Assembly: GCF_003286415.2 (NCBI RefSeq)
Contig: NZ_CP043450.1
Coordinates: 4,650,001-4,714,000 of the forward strand
Direction: 5' to 3'
DNA from: Mucilaginibacter rubeus
GTDB taxonomy: Bacteria; Bacteroidota; Bacteroidia; Sphingobacteriales; Sphingobacteriaceae
Length of the DNA stretch: 64,000 bases
The position numbers and the translations under genes were made by a program. A model generated the notes under the pieces. The model had not been told where the DNA came from and made no database searches. It was given only the letters and a program-made list of their open reading frames with translations. Positions 8,549 through 15,926 of this stretch are shown here, piece after piece. Numbering within the stretch: the stretch's first letter is position 1; every line of letters starts with the position of its first letter.

Positions 8549-9101
8549 TCCAAAAAACATAAGCAAAGCCGCCCTCATGGGCGGCTTTTTGTTATTAATA
8601 GCAACTTTATATTCCTGCAGGCCCGATAACAAGCAAAGCGGTGCTAAACTGGCTTATTTCGATCTGAAAGAATTTTTCAGGGCCGACTCTGCACGGCTTA
8701 CTAAGTTAAATCCCGCTGTTGTTAAAACAGTTACCCACAATGGCGTTACCGAAACTAAAACGGTACACATTGGCAACTGGAACCAGGAGCTCAATTTATT
8801 TATCCAGTCGGACATTAACCGTCCTGCCTGGAAAAACAGTTACATTGTTAGCACCAGCGATAGCGCTATCGTTTACAGGGCCCGTACACCGGAGTTAAAA
8901 ACCCGTCGTATTATCATTAAAAAAGCAGGCGATAAAGTGGAATGGATCCTGATTTACAACCACACCAAAAACCTACTGTACGAAACCAACGAAAAGTTGA
9001 GTTATTTTCCCGATTCGCTTTACATGATCCAGAAAACACAGCATGTAAAACTGATGGGACGTAATGACTATAAAGTGCAGGGGACTTTACCCAAAAGGTA
9101 A
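8535..9101 (+). CDS. Hypothetical lipoprotein overlapping the end of gpmI
   Basis: A 188-residue protein with an N-terminal KNISKAALMGGFLLLIATLYSC lipobox segment, so probably a lipoprotein; the mature part has no domain I recognise. Starting at ATG 8535 gives a signal peptide with positive charges. Starting at the internal ATG 8577 would give one without them, so the upstream start is preferred. The ORF overlaps gpmI by 14 bp in another frame, and a perfect terminator hairpin (8565-8590) lies inside its codons 11-19. Expression may depend on translation through that hairpin. Confidence 0.7.
   Translation: MYWYNPKNISKAALMGGFLLLIATLYSCRPDNKQSGAKLAYFDLKEFFRADSARLTKLNPAVVKTVTHNGVTETKTVHIGNWNQELNLFIQSDINRPAWKNSYIVSTSDSAIVYRARTPELKTRRIIIKKAGDKVEWILIYNHTKNLLYETNEKLSYFPDSLYMIQKTQHVKLMGRNDYKVQGTLPKR
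8565..8590 (+). terminator. Perfect terminator hairpin after gpmI, inside the next ORF
   Basis: AAAGCCGCCC (8565-8574) and GGGCGGCTTT (8579-8588) are perfect reverse complements with the 4-base loop TCAT, followed by TT. The loop and first stem base hold the internal ATG at 8577. It fits an intrinsic terminator for gpmI but is within the coding frame of the downstream lipoprotein. Confidence 0.8.
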
Positions 9102-9121
9102 AAAGAAAAGTTTTATAAAAT

Positions 9122-9772
9122 TTAGTGCTGTTTCACTAATGTACTGCCGCCGGTAGTGGCCTGGATAAGTTTCTCTTTTGATTGATCAATCAAAGCGGCG
9201 ATATCCATACGGCTTGGATTATCGGCAAGTACTTTTTCCAGATCGGCAATGGAAGCCTTCAACGAGTTTATACCCCTCGCCTTGTCAAAAAAACGCGAAG
9301 TCGATTGCAGTTTAAATACGCCGTATTCACGGTAGGCTATACCCCGGTTTTGGTAGTATTTATTATCTTTTAAATCGCTGTTGATTGAGATAGCTTTGGT
9401 AAGGTCAACTATTGCTCCTAACAGATATAATTCCTTATCAGCCGGCGATGCCTGGTTATCTCTGCCAAGATAGCTTTTTGCCCTGGCCCTGTAATAATAC
9501 GCAGTAGCATCGGCAGGTTTTACAGCAATTACCTTGGTGTATGCCAGTATCGATTTTTTATAGTTATCGCTATGATAATAGGAATACCCCAGCATCCACA
9601 TAGCATTGGCATTTGTTGAATCAGTTATGCATGCCTTTTCCAGGTGCGATACCGCCGAACGGAAATCGCCATCCATAAGTGCCTGCTGGCCAAGACGCAC
9701 GTAAGCGTTTTGTGCCATAGCCGACTCAAGCGAAGACATGATCAGAAGGGGCAGGATAACTGATAACTTCAT
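9122..9772 (-). CDS. Exported tetratricopeptide-repeat protein
   Basis: A 216-residue protein with a Sec signal peptide (MKLSVILPLLIMSSLESAMAQ) followed by TPR units. Repeats are visible at AYVRLGQQALMDGDFRSAVSHLEKA, ANAMWMLGYSYYHSDNYKKSILAYTKVIAVKP, and ATAYYYRARAKSYLG...AIVDLTKAISINSD. It is probably a periplasmic scaffold or binding protein; no partner is evident. It converges with the lipoprotein gene with only 20 bp between them. Confidence 0.85.
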   Translation of the reverse strand: MKLSVILPLLIMSSLESAMAQNAYVRLGQQALMDGDFRSAVSHLEKACITDSTNANAMWMLGYSYYHSDNYKKSILAYTKVIAVKPADATAYYYRARAKSYLGRDNQASPADKELYLLGAIVDLTKAISINSDLKDNKYYQNRGIAYREYGVFKLQSTSRFFDKARGINSLKASIADLEKVLADNPSRMDIAALIDQSKEKLIQATTGGSTLVKQH

Positions 9773-10021
9773 TAAACGGATTACTGGTAAAACAAAAATG
9801 GTATTATATTAACTATCAATACATCAAAATATTATGCAATATGGCAGTTTTGTGAAAATAAATTTCACATGTGCATAAAATTGTGAACAGCGATACTATG
9901 ACTTTTTTTCATCTTTACCAATAAAATCTTATTTATTTACAATACTTGCCATAAATTTGTAACAAACATATAACCAATACGTTAAATCAACGAATTATTT
10001 GTTGCTGGTAATCGGCGTAAC

Positions 10022-10038
10022 TTGGCACAGCTCTTGAA
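10022..10038 (+). promoter_or_regulatory. Sigma-54-like promoter candidate upstream of lon
   Basis: TTGGCACAGCTCTTGAA resembles the sigma-54 consensus TGGCAC-N5-TTGC. GG is followed by exactly 10 bases before the -12 pair, but that pair is GA instead of GC. It lies about 100 bp upstream of the lon start codon. One base off a key position keeps this tentative. Confidence 0.35.
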
Positions 10039-10044
10039 CCATAC

Positions 10045-10077
10045 ACAGGTGCGATTCATAATCGCGCAATAACCTGT
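10045..10077. repeat. Imperfect palindrome upstream of lon
   Basis: Outer arms ACAGGT (10045-10050) and ACCTGT (10072-10077) enclose inner arms GCGATT and AATCGC around a CAT loop, with an unpaired GCAATA on the right. It sits just downstream of the sigma-54-like box and could be an operator or a 5'-UTR hairpin. Confidence 0.45.
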
Positions 10078-10140
10078 AATTGGCGTAATTGTCGTTTTGC
10101 AGGCTGACAACATGGCGTTTTATTCTATAAAATATAATTA

Positions 10141-12615
10141 ATGAATTTCGATCCGTTTGATTTTAAAAATGCTTTACCGGTTATAAATGAGGATTCAGAA
10201 TTTTTCCCGTTAATGTCATCGGAAGATGAGGAGGAGATGAATAATGAGGAGCTTCCCGATGTAATGCCTATTTTACCCTTGCGCAATACCGTTCTTTTTC
10301 CGGGTGTTGTTATCCCAATTACGGTTGGCAGGGATAAATCAATAAAACTAATCCGCGATGCCAATAAAGGCAGTCGCATGATTGGGGTGGTTTCGCAACA
10401 GGATGTGGGTATTGAAGACCCTACCTTTAATCAGCTTAATAAAGTTGGCACCATAGCACTCATCATAAAAATGTTGCAGATGCCTGATGGTAACACTACC
10501 GTTATCATCCAGGGTAAAAAACGTTTTTATTTAAAAGAAGAAGTACAAAGCGAACCCTATATAAAAGCTACAGTTGAGCCCTTCCATGAAATAAAAGGCA
10601 AGGAAGATAAGGAGTTTAAAGCCATGGTATCATCCATTAAGGATATGGCCATGAACATTATCCAGCTTTCGCCAAACATCCCGAGCGAAGCGGGTATCGC
10701 TATCCGTAATATCGAGAGCACTTCTTTCCTGATCAACTTCATATCATCAAACATGAATGCTGATATGAGTGCCAAGCAGCACCTGCTTGAAATTGCTAAC
10801 CTGCGCGAACGTGCCAACCTTGTATTGGAGCACCTGACACTTGACCTGCAGATGTTGGAACTGAAAAACCAGATCCAAACCAAGGTGCGCGTTGACCTGG
10901 ATAAGCAGCAGCGAGACTACTTCCTGAACCAGCAGCTTAAAACCATACAGGAAGAACTGGGTGGCAACACCCCCGATTTGGAAATTGAGAGCCTGCGCCA
11001 GCGTGCAGGTAAAAAGAAATGGGCTAAAGAAGTTAAAGATCACTTTAATAAAGAGCTTGAAAAACTGGCGCGTACCAACCCGGCCGCGGCCGATTACTCG
11101 GTACAGATCAACTATCTTGAACTATTACTTGATTTGCCATGGAACGAGTTCACCAAAGACAATTTTGACCTTAAACGTGCGCAAAGGATCCTGGATAAAG
11201 ACCACTTTGGCTTAGATAAAGTAAAACAGCGCATTATCGAATACCTGGCTGTGCTTAAGTTAAAGCATGACATGAAAGCCCCTATCCTTTGTTTGGTGGG
11301 CCCTCCGGGAGTTGGTAAAACATCGTTAGGTAAGTCAATAGCCAAAGCTTTGGGCCGTAAATATGTGCGTATGGCATTAGGCGGCATCCGTGACGAAGCG
11401 GAGATTCGCGGTCACCGTAAAACTTATATTGGTGCTATGCCGGGCCGTATTATTCAGTCGATAAAAAAAGCGGGCGCATCAAACCCGGTGTTTATTCTGG
11501 ATGAGATAGATAAAGTAGGTAACGATTTTAGGGGAGATCCTTCATCAGCCCTGCTTGAGGTGCTTGACCCTGAGCAAAACGGTACTTTTTCTGACCATTA
11601 TGTTGAGATGGATTACGACCTGTCGAACGTTATGTTCATTGCTACCGCGAACTCTCTGAGTACTATTCAGCCTGCTTTGTTAGACAGGATGGAGATCATT
11701 GAGGTGAATGGTTATACCATTGAAGAAAAAATTGAAATAGCCAAACAGCACCTCGTACCAAAACAGCGAGAGGCCCATGGCTTAAAAATAAAAGATGTTA
11801 GCCTTAAGGCCGATGTACTTGAAAAAGTAGTAGTTGATTACACCCGCGAATCGGGCGTGCGCTCACTGGAGAAAAAAATAGGTTCGGTTGTTCGTGGTGT
11901 AGCCAAGAGCATCGCCATGGAAGAGCCTTACAACAGCGTTGTAAGCAAAAAAGACATCGAGAGGATTTTAGGGGCTCCTATTTTTGATAAAGACCTTTAT
12001 GAGGGCAATGACGTGGCAGGTGTTGTAACAGGCCTGGCCTGGACTTCGGTTGGTGGCGATATTTTGTTCATAGAAGCAAGCTTAAGTCCCGGAAAAGGCC
12101 GCTTAACGCTAACAGGCAGCCTTGGTGATGTTATGAAAGAGTCGGTAACAATTGCACTCGCCTATTTGCGGGCCCATGCTGCCGATTTTGATATCAACCC
12201 GAAGCTGTTTGATCAATGGGATGTACACGTGCACGTACCCGCAGGCGCTACCCCTAAAGATGGCCCATCGGCTGGTGTTACCATGCTTACGGCGTTGGTA
12301 TCGGCATTTACGCAGCGTAAAGTAAAACCTAATCTGGCCATGACCGGCGAGATCACATTACGTGGCCGTGTGTTACCGGTAGGTGGTATTAAGGAGAAGA
12401 TCCTGGCTGCCAAACGTGCCAATATCAAGGAGATCATCCTGTGTAAATCAAACCAAAAGGATATCCTGGAAATTAAAGAAGATTATATAAAAGACCTTAA
12501 TTTCCACTATGTTACTGACATGAAGGATGTGATAACCCTTGCTTTACTTAACGAAAAAGTTAAAAAACCGATAGATCTTACCGTTAAAGAAGATGAAAAA
12601 ACTGTGATTAATTAA
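10141..12615 (+). CDS. lon: ATP-dependent protease La (Lon)
   Basis: An 824-residue cytoplasmic AAA+ serine protease. Domains in order: Lon N-terminal substrate-binding domain (about 40-240, starting LPDVMPILPLRNTVLFPGVV), a helical linker, the ATPase with Walker A GPPGVGKTS (about 387-395) and Walker B VFILDEID, and the protease domain with catalytic dyad Ser710 (GPSAGVTM) and Lys753. The Ser-Lys spacing of 43 equals that in E. coli Lon. A stretch of acidic residues (SSEDEEEMNNEE) precedes the N-domain. It is monocistronic: a strong terminator follows. Confidence 0.97.
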   Translation: MNFDPFDFKNALPVINEDSEFFPLMSSEDEEEMNNEELPDVMPILPLRNTVLFPGVVIPITVGRDKSIKLIRDANKGSRMIGVVSQQDVGIEDPTFNQLNKVGTIALIIKMLQMPDGNTTVIIQGKKRFYLKEEVQSEPYIKATVEPFHEIKGKEDKEFKAMVSSIKDMAMNIIQLSPNIPSEAGIAIRNIESTSFLINFISSNMNADMSAKQHLLEIANLRERANLVLEHLTLDLQMLELKNQIQTKVRVDLDKQQRDYFLNQQLKTIQEELGGNTPDLEIESLRQRAGKKKWAKEVKDHFNKELEKLARTNPAAADYSVQINYLELLLDLPWNEFTKDNFDLKRAQRILDKDHFGLDKVKQRIIEYLAVLKLKHDMKAPILCLVGPPGVGKTSLGKSIAKALGRKYVRMALGGIRDEAEIRGHRKTYIGAMPGRIIQSIKKAGASNPVFILDEIDKVGNDFRGDPSSALLEVLDPEQNGTFSDHYVEMDYDLSNVMFIATANSLSTIQPALLDRMEIIEVNGYTIEEKIEIAKQHLVPKQREAHGLKIKDVSLKADVLEKVVVDYTRESGVRSLEKKIGSVVRGVAKSIAMEEPYNSVVSKKDIERILGAPIFDKDLYEGNDVAGVVTGLAWTSVGGDILFIEASLSPGKGRLTLTGSLGDVMKESVTIALAYLRAHAADFDINPKLFDQWDVHVHVPAGATPKDGPSAGVTMLTALVSAFTQRKVKPNLAMTGEITLRGRVLPVGGIKEKILAAKRANIKEIILCKSNQKDILEIKEDYIKDLNFHYVTDMKDVITLALLNEKVKKPIDLTVKEDEKTVIN

Positions 12616-12633
12616 ACAGTTTACTTACCAAAT

Positions 12634-12668
12634 AAAAAAGCTTCGCAGCATGCTGTGAAGCTTTTTTA
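12634..12668 (+). terminator. Intrinsic terminator of lon
   Basis: AAAAAGCTTCGCAGCA pairs with TGCTGTGAAGCTTTTT with a single G-U wobble, and the 3' arm runs into TTTTTTATT. It lies about 20 bp after the lon stop codon. Confidence 0.9.
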
Positions 12669-12692
12669 TTTTAAATCGAATGAAAAAGGGCG

Positions 12693-12916
12693 ATTCCCCT
12701 CTCTCGAGAGTAATAGCCCATGGGTTGACAATTCCCTCCCTTGGGAGGGGTGCGTTAGGATCGCGAGTTGGCAGGGAGGGGTTTATACGGCATTTAGCGG
12801 ATAAGCCTGTCGATGAAACCCCTCCCTACACCCTCCCAGGGGAGGGAATCGCACAGCGCGCACTCTTAAAAACTTCTGACTGTCTTTTGATGGGCTATTA
12901 CTCTCAAGAGGGGATT
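12693..12916. repeat. Nested palindromic elements downstream of lon
   Basis: The outer arms ATTCCCCTCTCTCGAGAG...TAGCCCA (12693-12720) and TGGGCTATTACTCTC...GGGGA (12891-12916) are near-perfect reverse complements. Between them lies a second element whose arms start ATTCCCTCCCTTGGGAGGG (12731) and end CCCTCCCAGGGGAGGGAAT (12849). This looks like one palindromic element inserted into another. The open frame through it is not a credible gene. Confidence 0.75.
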
Positions 12917-13021
12917 TTAAAAGTTTGATACGGTTATACGATTTCAAACACACAAATTGATAACTACTTTATTTGCATTGGGTTTTTTATATATTAGCGC
13001 ACATATACTATATAAACCCCA

Positions 13022-13981
13022 ATGCCCAATAAACTATTTTTAACACTGGTATGCCTGCTAAGCGCTACCTGTTTATTTGCACAAACCCGCGGTCACGAAT
13101 TTGGTATCCAATCTGATAATGATTCATTCCTTGCCCAGGGATCTGACAGGTATTACACCAACGGTATTTTCTTTTATTATCGCAAAGCTTTGCCGGTTAA
13201 ATCTACTGATCAGGACCTGGCAAACAAAGTTTTGGGCTTTGAATTGGGGCAAAAAATGTTTAACCCGCAATCGGGCTATGTGCGCGGGCCATTTGATATA
13301 GACAGGCCATTTGCCGCATATACTTATTTAGGTTCAACACTCAACTTCCTTTATAAAAACGAAAGCAACCTGAAGTTTGGCGCTCAATTGGGCGTTGTAG
13401 GCCCCGCTGCAGGCGGCGAACCGGTGCAAAAGCTTATCCACAATACGTTTGGCTTTTATCAGCTTAACGGCTGGCAATACCAGATCAAAAACGATGTAGA
13501 GCTTAACCTTTCGGCCGAGTATAATAAGCTGTTAGCCCGCGCTTCATGGATCGACCTTACATTTAGTTCATATGCTAACCTGGGCAATGGTTTTACCGGT
13601 GCCGGTGCCGGAGGAATGGTACGTATAGGCAATTTTAACCAACTATTCAATTCCATCAGTACCCAAAGTACGGTATCAACCGGAGGCGAGGATAAACTGT
13701 TACATAAACACGAGATCTTTTTCTATTATAAGCCTTTAGCCAATGTAGTTGGCTATGACGCAACTATACAAGGCAGCCTGTTCCGCAAACATGATGACCC
13801 TAACAGTTTGGAGGTTACATCAGAAAAAAAACCTTTTATATTTAGTCAGCAGGTTGGTGTAGCTTTTACCACCAGTCGTTTCGCGTTTGATATTGCTGCG
13901 GTATTCCATACCAAAGATGCCAAGGAAATGATCCGCTCGCACCAATGGGGGTCAATTACCGGGTTTTATAGGTTTAAGTAA
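13022..13981 (+). CDS. LpxR-like lipid A deacylase family outer-membrane protein
   Basis: A 319-residue protein with a signal peptide (MPNKLFLTLVCLLSATCLFAQ) and a predicted beta-barrel. The motif IQSDNDSF (29-36, with Asn33-Asp34) followed by DRYYTNGIFFYY fits the LpxR/DUF2219 family, whose Salmonella member removes the 3'-acyloxyacyl chain of lipid A using Asn-Asp residues at this place. Other signatures are FELGQKMFNP and RPFAAYTYLG. It ends with aromatic GFYRFK, as barrels often do. Deacylase activity is inferred from family membership only. Confidence 0.85.
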   Translation: MPNKLFLTLVCLLSATCLFAQTRGHEFGIQSDNDSFLAQGSDRYYTNGIFFYYRKALPVKSTDQDLANKVLGFELGQKMFNPQSGYVRGPFDIDRPFAAYTYLGSTLNFLYKNESNLKFGAQLGVVGPAAGGEPVQKLIHNTFGFYQLNGWQYQIKNDVELNLSAEYNKLLARASWIDLTFSSYANLGNGFTGAGAGGMVRIGNFNQLFNSISTQSTVSTGGEDKLLHKHEIFFYYKPLANVVGYDATIQGSLFRKHDDPNSLEVTSEKKPFIFSQQVGVAFTTSRFAFDIAAVFHTKDAKEMIRSHQWGSITGFYRFK

Positions 13982-14037
13982 AGAGATTAGAGGTTGGAGA
14001 TTAGTGATTAGGAGAAACGCGCTACATCAACCACCAT

Positions 14038-14119
14038 GTCATTGCGAGGAACGAAGCAATCGCACGGAAACATTGCCGCTCTGTGTAGTATGCGATTGCC
14101 ACGCTTCGCTCGCAATGGC
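14038..14119. repeat. Palindromic element, GTCATTGCGAGG family, variant right arm
   Basis: The left arm GTCATTGCGAGGAACGAAGC is intact. The right arm reads GATTGCCACGCTTCGCTCGC instead of GATTGCTTCGTTCCTCGC, so pairing is partial. A similar GCCACGCT right arm occurs at about 26580-26609, suggesting a sub-lineage. It lies between the convergent lpxR-like and arfB genes. Confidence 0.8.
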
Positions 14120-14141
14120 GTAGTTTTAGTGAATCCTCAAA

Positions 14142-14552
14142 CTATTCTCTAAAATCAATTTTCCTATTCTCCTTCTTAGCCGACTGCATTTTCTTATTAT
14201 CCAACCTCGCGGCTTTAGCGGCTTTACTTACTTTAGTCGGCTTTCGTACTTTAGGCTTTTGGAGGGCTTTTGTCAGCAATGATATTAATCTTTCAATTGC
14301 TTTTTCTTTATTGAGATACTGGCTCCGCTCCTCATCGCATATCACCTGCACGTAACCATCTTTATTAAGCCTGTTTTGTAACTTATCGGTTAGCAGCAAC
14401 TTTTCTTCATCGGTAAATAATGCAGATGAGGCTATCGAAAATAACAGTTCAACCTTGCTCGAAACCTTGTTTACGTTCTGGCCGCCCTTTCCTCCGCTTC
14501 TTGATGTTTTGTAGCTTGTTTCCTTCTGGAGATCGGCTTTGGTAAAATTCAT
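14142..14552 (-). CDS. arfB: Alternative ribosome-rescue factor ArfB (peptidyl-tRNA hydrolase)
   Basis: A 136-residue protein with the release-factor GGQ motif (23-25) in SRSGGKGGQNVNKVSSKVEL and the basic C-terminal tail (KAAKAARLDNKKMQSAKKENRKI) that enters the empty mRNA channel in ArfB/YaeJ. It hydrolyses peptidyl-tRNA on ribosomes stalled without a stop codon. Length matches the family, not full release factors. The start is the ATG at 14552; an upstream TTG would add only two residues. It is divergent from cmk with a 71-bp gap. Confidence 0.92.
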   Translation of the reverse strand: MNFTKADLQKETSYKTSRSGGKGGQNVNKVSSKVELLFSIASSALFTDEEKLLLTDKLQNRLNKDGYVQVICDEERSQYLNKEKAIERLISLLTKALQKPKVRKPTKVSKAAKAARLDNKKMQSAKKENRKIDFRE

Positions 14553-14623
14553 CCCCAAAAATAAGCCTAATTGCGTTAGCTCCGGCAGGGCATTTAATGA
14601 TTATTTGCTAACTTAGCGGCTCT

Positions 14624-15301
14624 ATGAACAACAATATCGTAGTAGCTATTGACGGCTATTCATCGTGCGGAAAAAGCACCCTGGCAAAAGCTTTAGCAAA
14701 AGAGCTTCATTTCATTTATGTAGATAGCGGTGCCATGTACCGTGCAGTAACTTTATACTTTTTAAGACATAAGATCGATCTGGAGAACCATGCGCAGATA
14801 GCTGAAGCCTTACATAACATCCATCTTAACTTTCATACGCAAAATCATAAAACCTTTATCACTTTAAATGAAGAGGATGTATCTGATGAGATCCGTCAGA
14901 TGCATGTTGCCGAAAAAGTTAGTTCGGTAGCTGCCATTAAAGAGGTGCGCGTAGCTATGGTAAGACAGCAACAGCGTTTAGGCCGTTCAAAAAATATCAT
15001 TATGGATGGCAGGGATATCGGTACGGTAGTGTTCCCGGATGCACAAGTGAAGCTATTCATGACAGCCGATCCGAAGATTCGCGCCGAACGCCGTTATAAG
15101 GAATTATTGCCAACAAACCCTACCATCACCTTAGAAGAAGTTTTTGATAATCTTGCCCACCGCGATTACCAGGATACAACCCGTGAGGAAAGCCCTCTTA
15201 CCCGCGCCGAAGACGCTATTATATTAGATAACACCGACCTGAGCCAGGACGAGCAGCTTATGTTTGCCATAAGCCATATAGAACCATTTATTGCGGAGTA
15301 A
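14624..15301 (+). CDS. cmk: Cytidylate kinase
   Basis: A 225-residue (d)CMP kinase. The P-loop is at 10-18 (DGYSSCGKST), followed by VDSGAMYRAVTLYFLR, MDGRDIGTVVFPDAQVKLFMTA and RRYKEL, all typical of Cmk. It phosphorylates CMP/dCMP with ATP in the cytoplasm. Upstream, TAACTTAG (14609-14616) is a one-mismatch -7 element 7 bp before the start. It is followed by a hairpin shared with the convergent dCMP deaminase gene, which acts in the same nucleotide pool. Confidence 0.96.
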   Translation: MNNNIVVAIDGYSSCGKSTLAKALAKELHFIYVDSGAMYRAVTLYFLRHKIDLENHAQIAEALHNIHLNFHTQNHKTFITLNEEDVSDEIRQMHVAEKVSSVAAIKEVRVAMVRQQQRLGRSKNIIMDGRDIGTVVFPDAQVKLFMTADPKIRAERRYKELLPTNPTITLEEVFDNLAHRDYQDTTREESPLTRAEDAIILDNTDLSQDEQLMFAISHIEPFIAE

Positions 15302-15328
15302 TTTGAACCTTGATTTTTAGGATTAGAG

Positions 15329-15366
15329 GATTTCCTGATATATCAAACAACATCAGGAAATCTTTT
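15329..15366 (+). terminator. Terminator between cmk and dCMP deaminase
   Basis: GATTTCCTGAT (15329-15339) pairs perfectly with ATCAGGAAATC (15352-15362), followed by TTTT. The hairpin occupies nearly the whole 63-bp convergent gap, and the last T residues overlap the stop codon of the minus-strand gene. Confidence 0.8.
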
Positions 15367-15835
15367 AATCAAGCGCATCATGGTTCTGTTTAAATTTCTC
15401 TGCCTTAACGCCAAACCTGTTTAAAAAATCCACCCCCTCATCGCTTGGCAGGCCTTTATATTCTGCATACGATTTATCGTAGTAAACATGCGTTATTCCT
15501 GCCGAATAGATAAGCCTTGCACATGGCAAACACGGCGATAGCGTGGTATACAGCGTAGCACCTTCAAGTCGGGCCCCGTTTTTCACAGCGTAAAGTATAG
15601 CATTTTCCTCGGCATGCAGGGCAAGCGAACAACTACCCTTTGAATCGCGTGCGCACCCAACTCCCGGCCATTCCTCATCGCAATTATGCGTGCCTGCAGG
15701 GGGGCCGTTATAACCAATGGATATAATCCTGGTATCGCGCGTTAAAACCGCTCCAACGTGTGCTTTAACGCAGTGTGAGCGCAACGAAAGGTCATTGGCC
15801 AGGTTCATGAAAATATGATCAAAGCTGGGGTTCAT
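15365..15835 (-). CDS. dCMP deaminase family protein
   Basis: A 156-residue zinc deaminase. The catalytic motif HAEENA is at 74-79 (His74, Glu76) and SPCLPCA supplies zinc ligands Cys102 and Cys105. The N-terminal SHCVKAHVGAVL and IGYNGPPAGTHNCDE segments match dCMP deaminases (ComEB type). It deaminates dCMP to dUMP for thymidylate synthesis. It is convergent with cmk. The start codon at 15835 matches the family N-terminus. Confidence 0.92.
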   Translation of the reverse strand: MNPSFDHIFMNLANDLSLRSHCVKAHVGAVLTRDTRIISIGYNGPPAGTHNCDEEWPGVGCARDSKGSCSLALHAEENAILYAVKNGARLEGATLYTTLSPCLPCARLIYSAGITHVYYDKSYAEYKGLPSDEGVDFLNRFGVKAEKFKQNHDALD

Positions 15836-15863
15836 AGTTTAATTCATTATATCATTAAACGCC

Positions 15864-15905
15864 ATTGGGTCATTACTTCATTTAAAAATGACTTAATGAC
15901 CCAAT
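15864..15905. repeat. Inverted repeat between dCMP deaminase and sugar transporter
   Basis: ATTGGGTCATTA (15864-15875) and TAATGACCCAAT (15894-15905) are perfect 12-base reverse complements with an 18-base loop, and further AATGAC words flank it. There is no U-tract, so it is likely a dispersed palindrome or an attenuating hairpin following the transporter gene. Confidence 0.65.
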
Positions 15906-15926
15906 GATCTAATGACTGATTAAATA

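Larger units (their letters stand above)
9773..10140. other. Divergent 368-bp regulatory region between TPR gene and lon
   Basis: No gene is seen. The left half is AT-rich. The right half holds a sigma-54-like box (10022-10038) and an imperfect palindrome (10045-10077) within 120 bp of the lon start. The promoter of the minus-strand TPR gene must also lie here, but I see no convincing TAnnTTTG element for it. Confidence 0.5.
12616..13021. other. 406-bp gap between lon and lpxR-like gene
   Basis: It contains the lon terminator, the nested palindromes, and then about 100 bp of AT-rich sequence that should hold the promoter of the LpxR-like gene. No perfect TAnnTTTG element is visible there. 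No gene is supported. Confidence 0.6.

Noticed and set aside
9839..10140. Riboswitch or CIRCE/HrcA site before lon
   Set aside because: No TTAGCACTC-N9-GAGTGCTAA and no recognisable riboswitch core; only the palindrome and sigma-54-like box are noted.
12680..12928. Plus-strand open frame after the lon terminator (82 residues)
   Set aside because: It is made entirely of the nested palindromic elements; no promoter or family resemblance.
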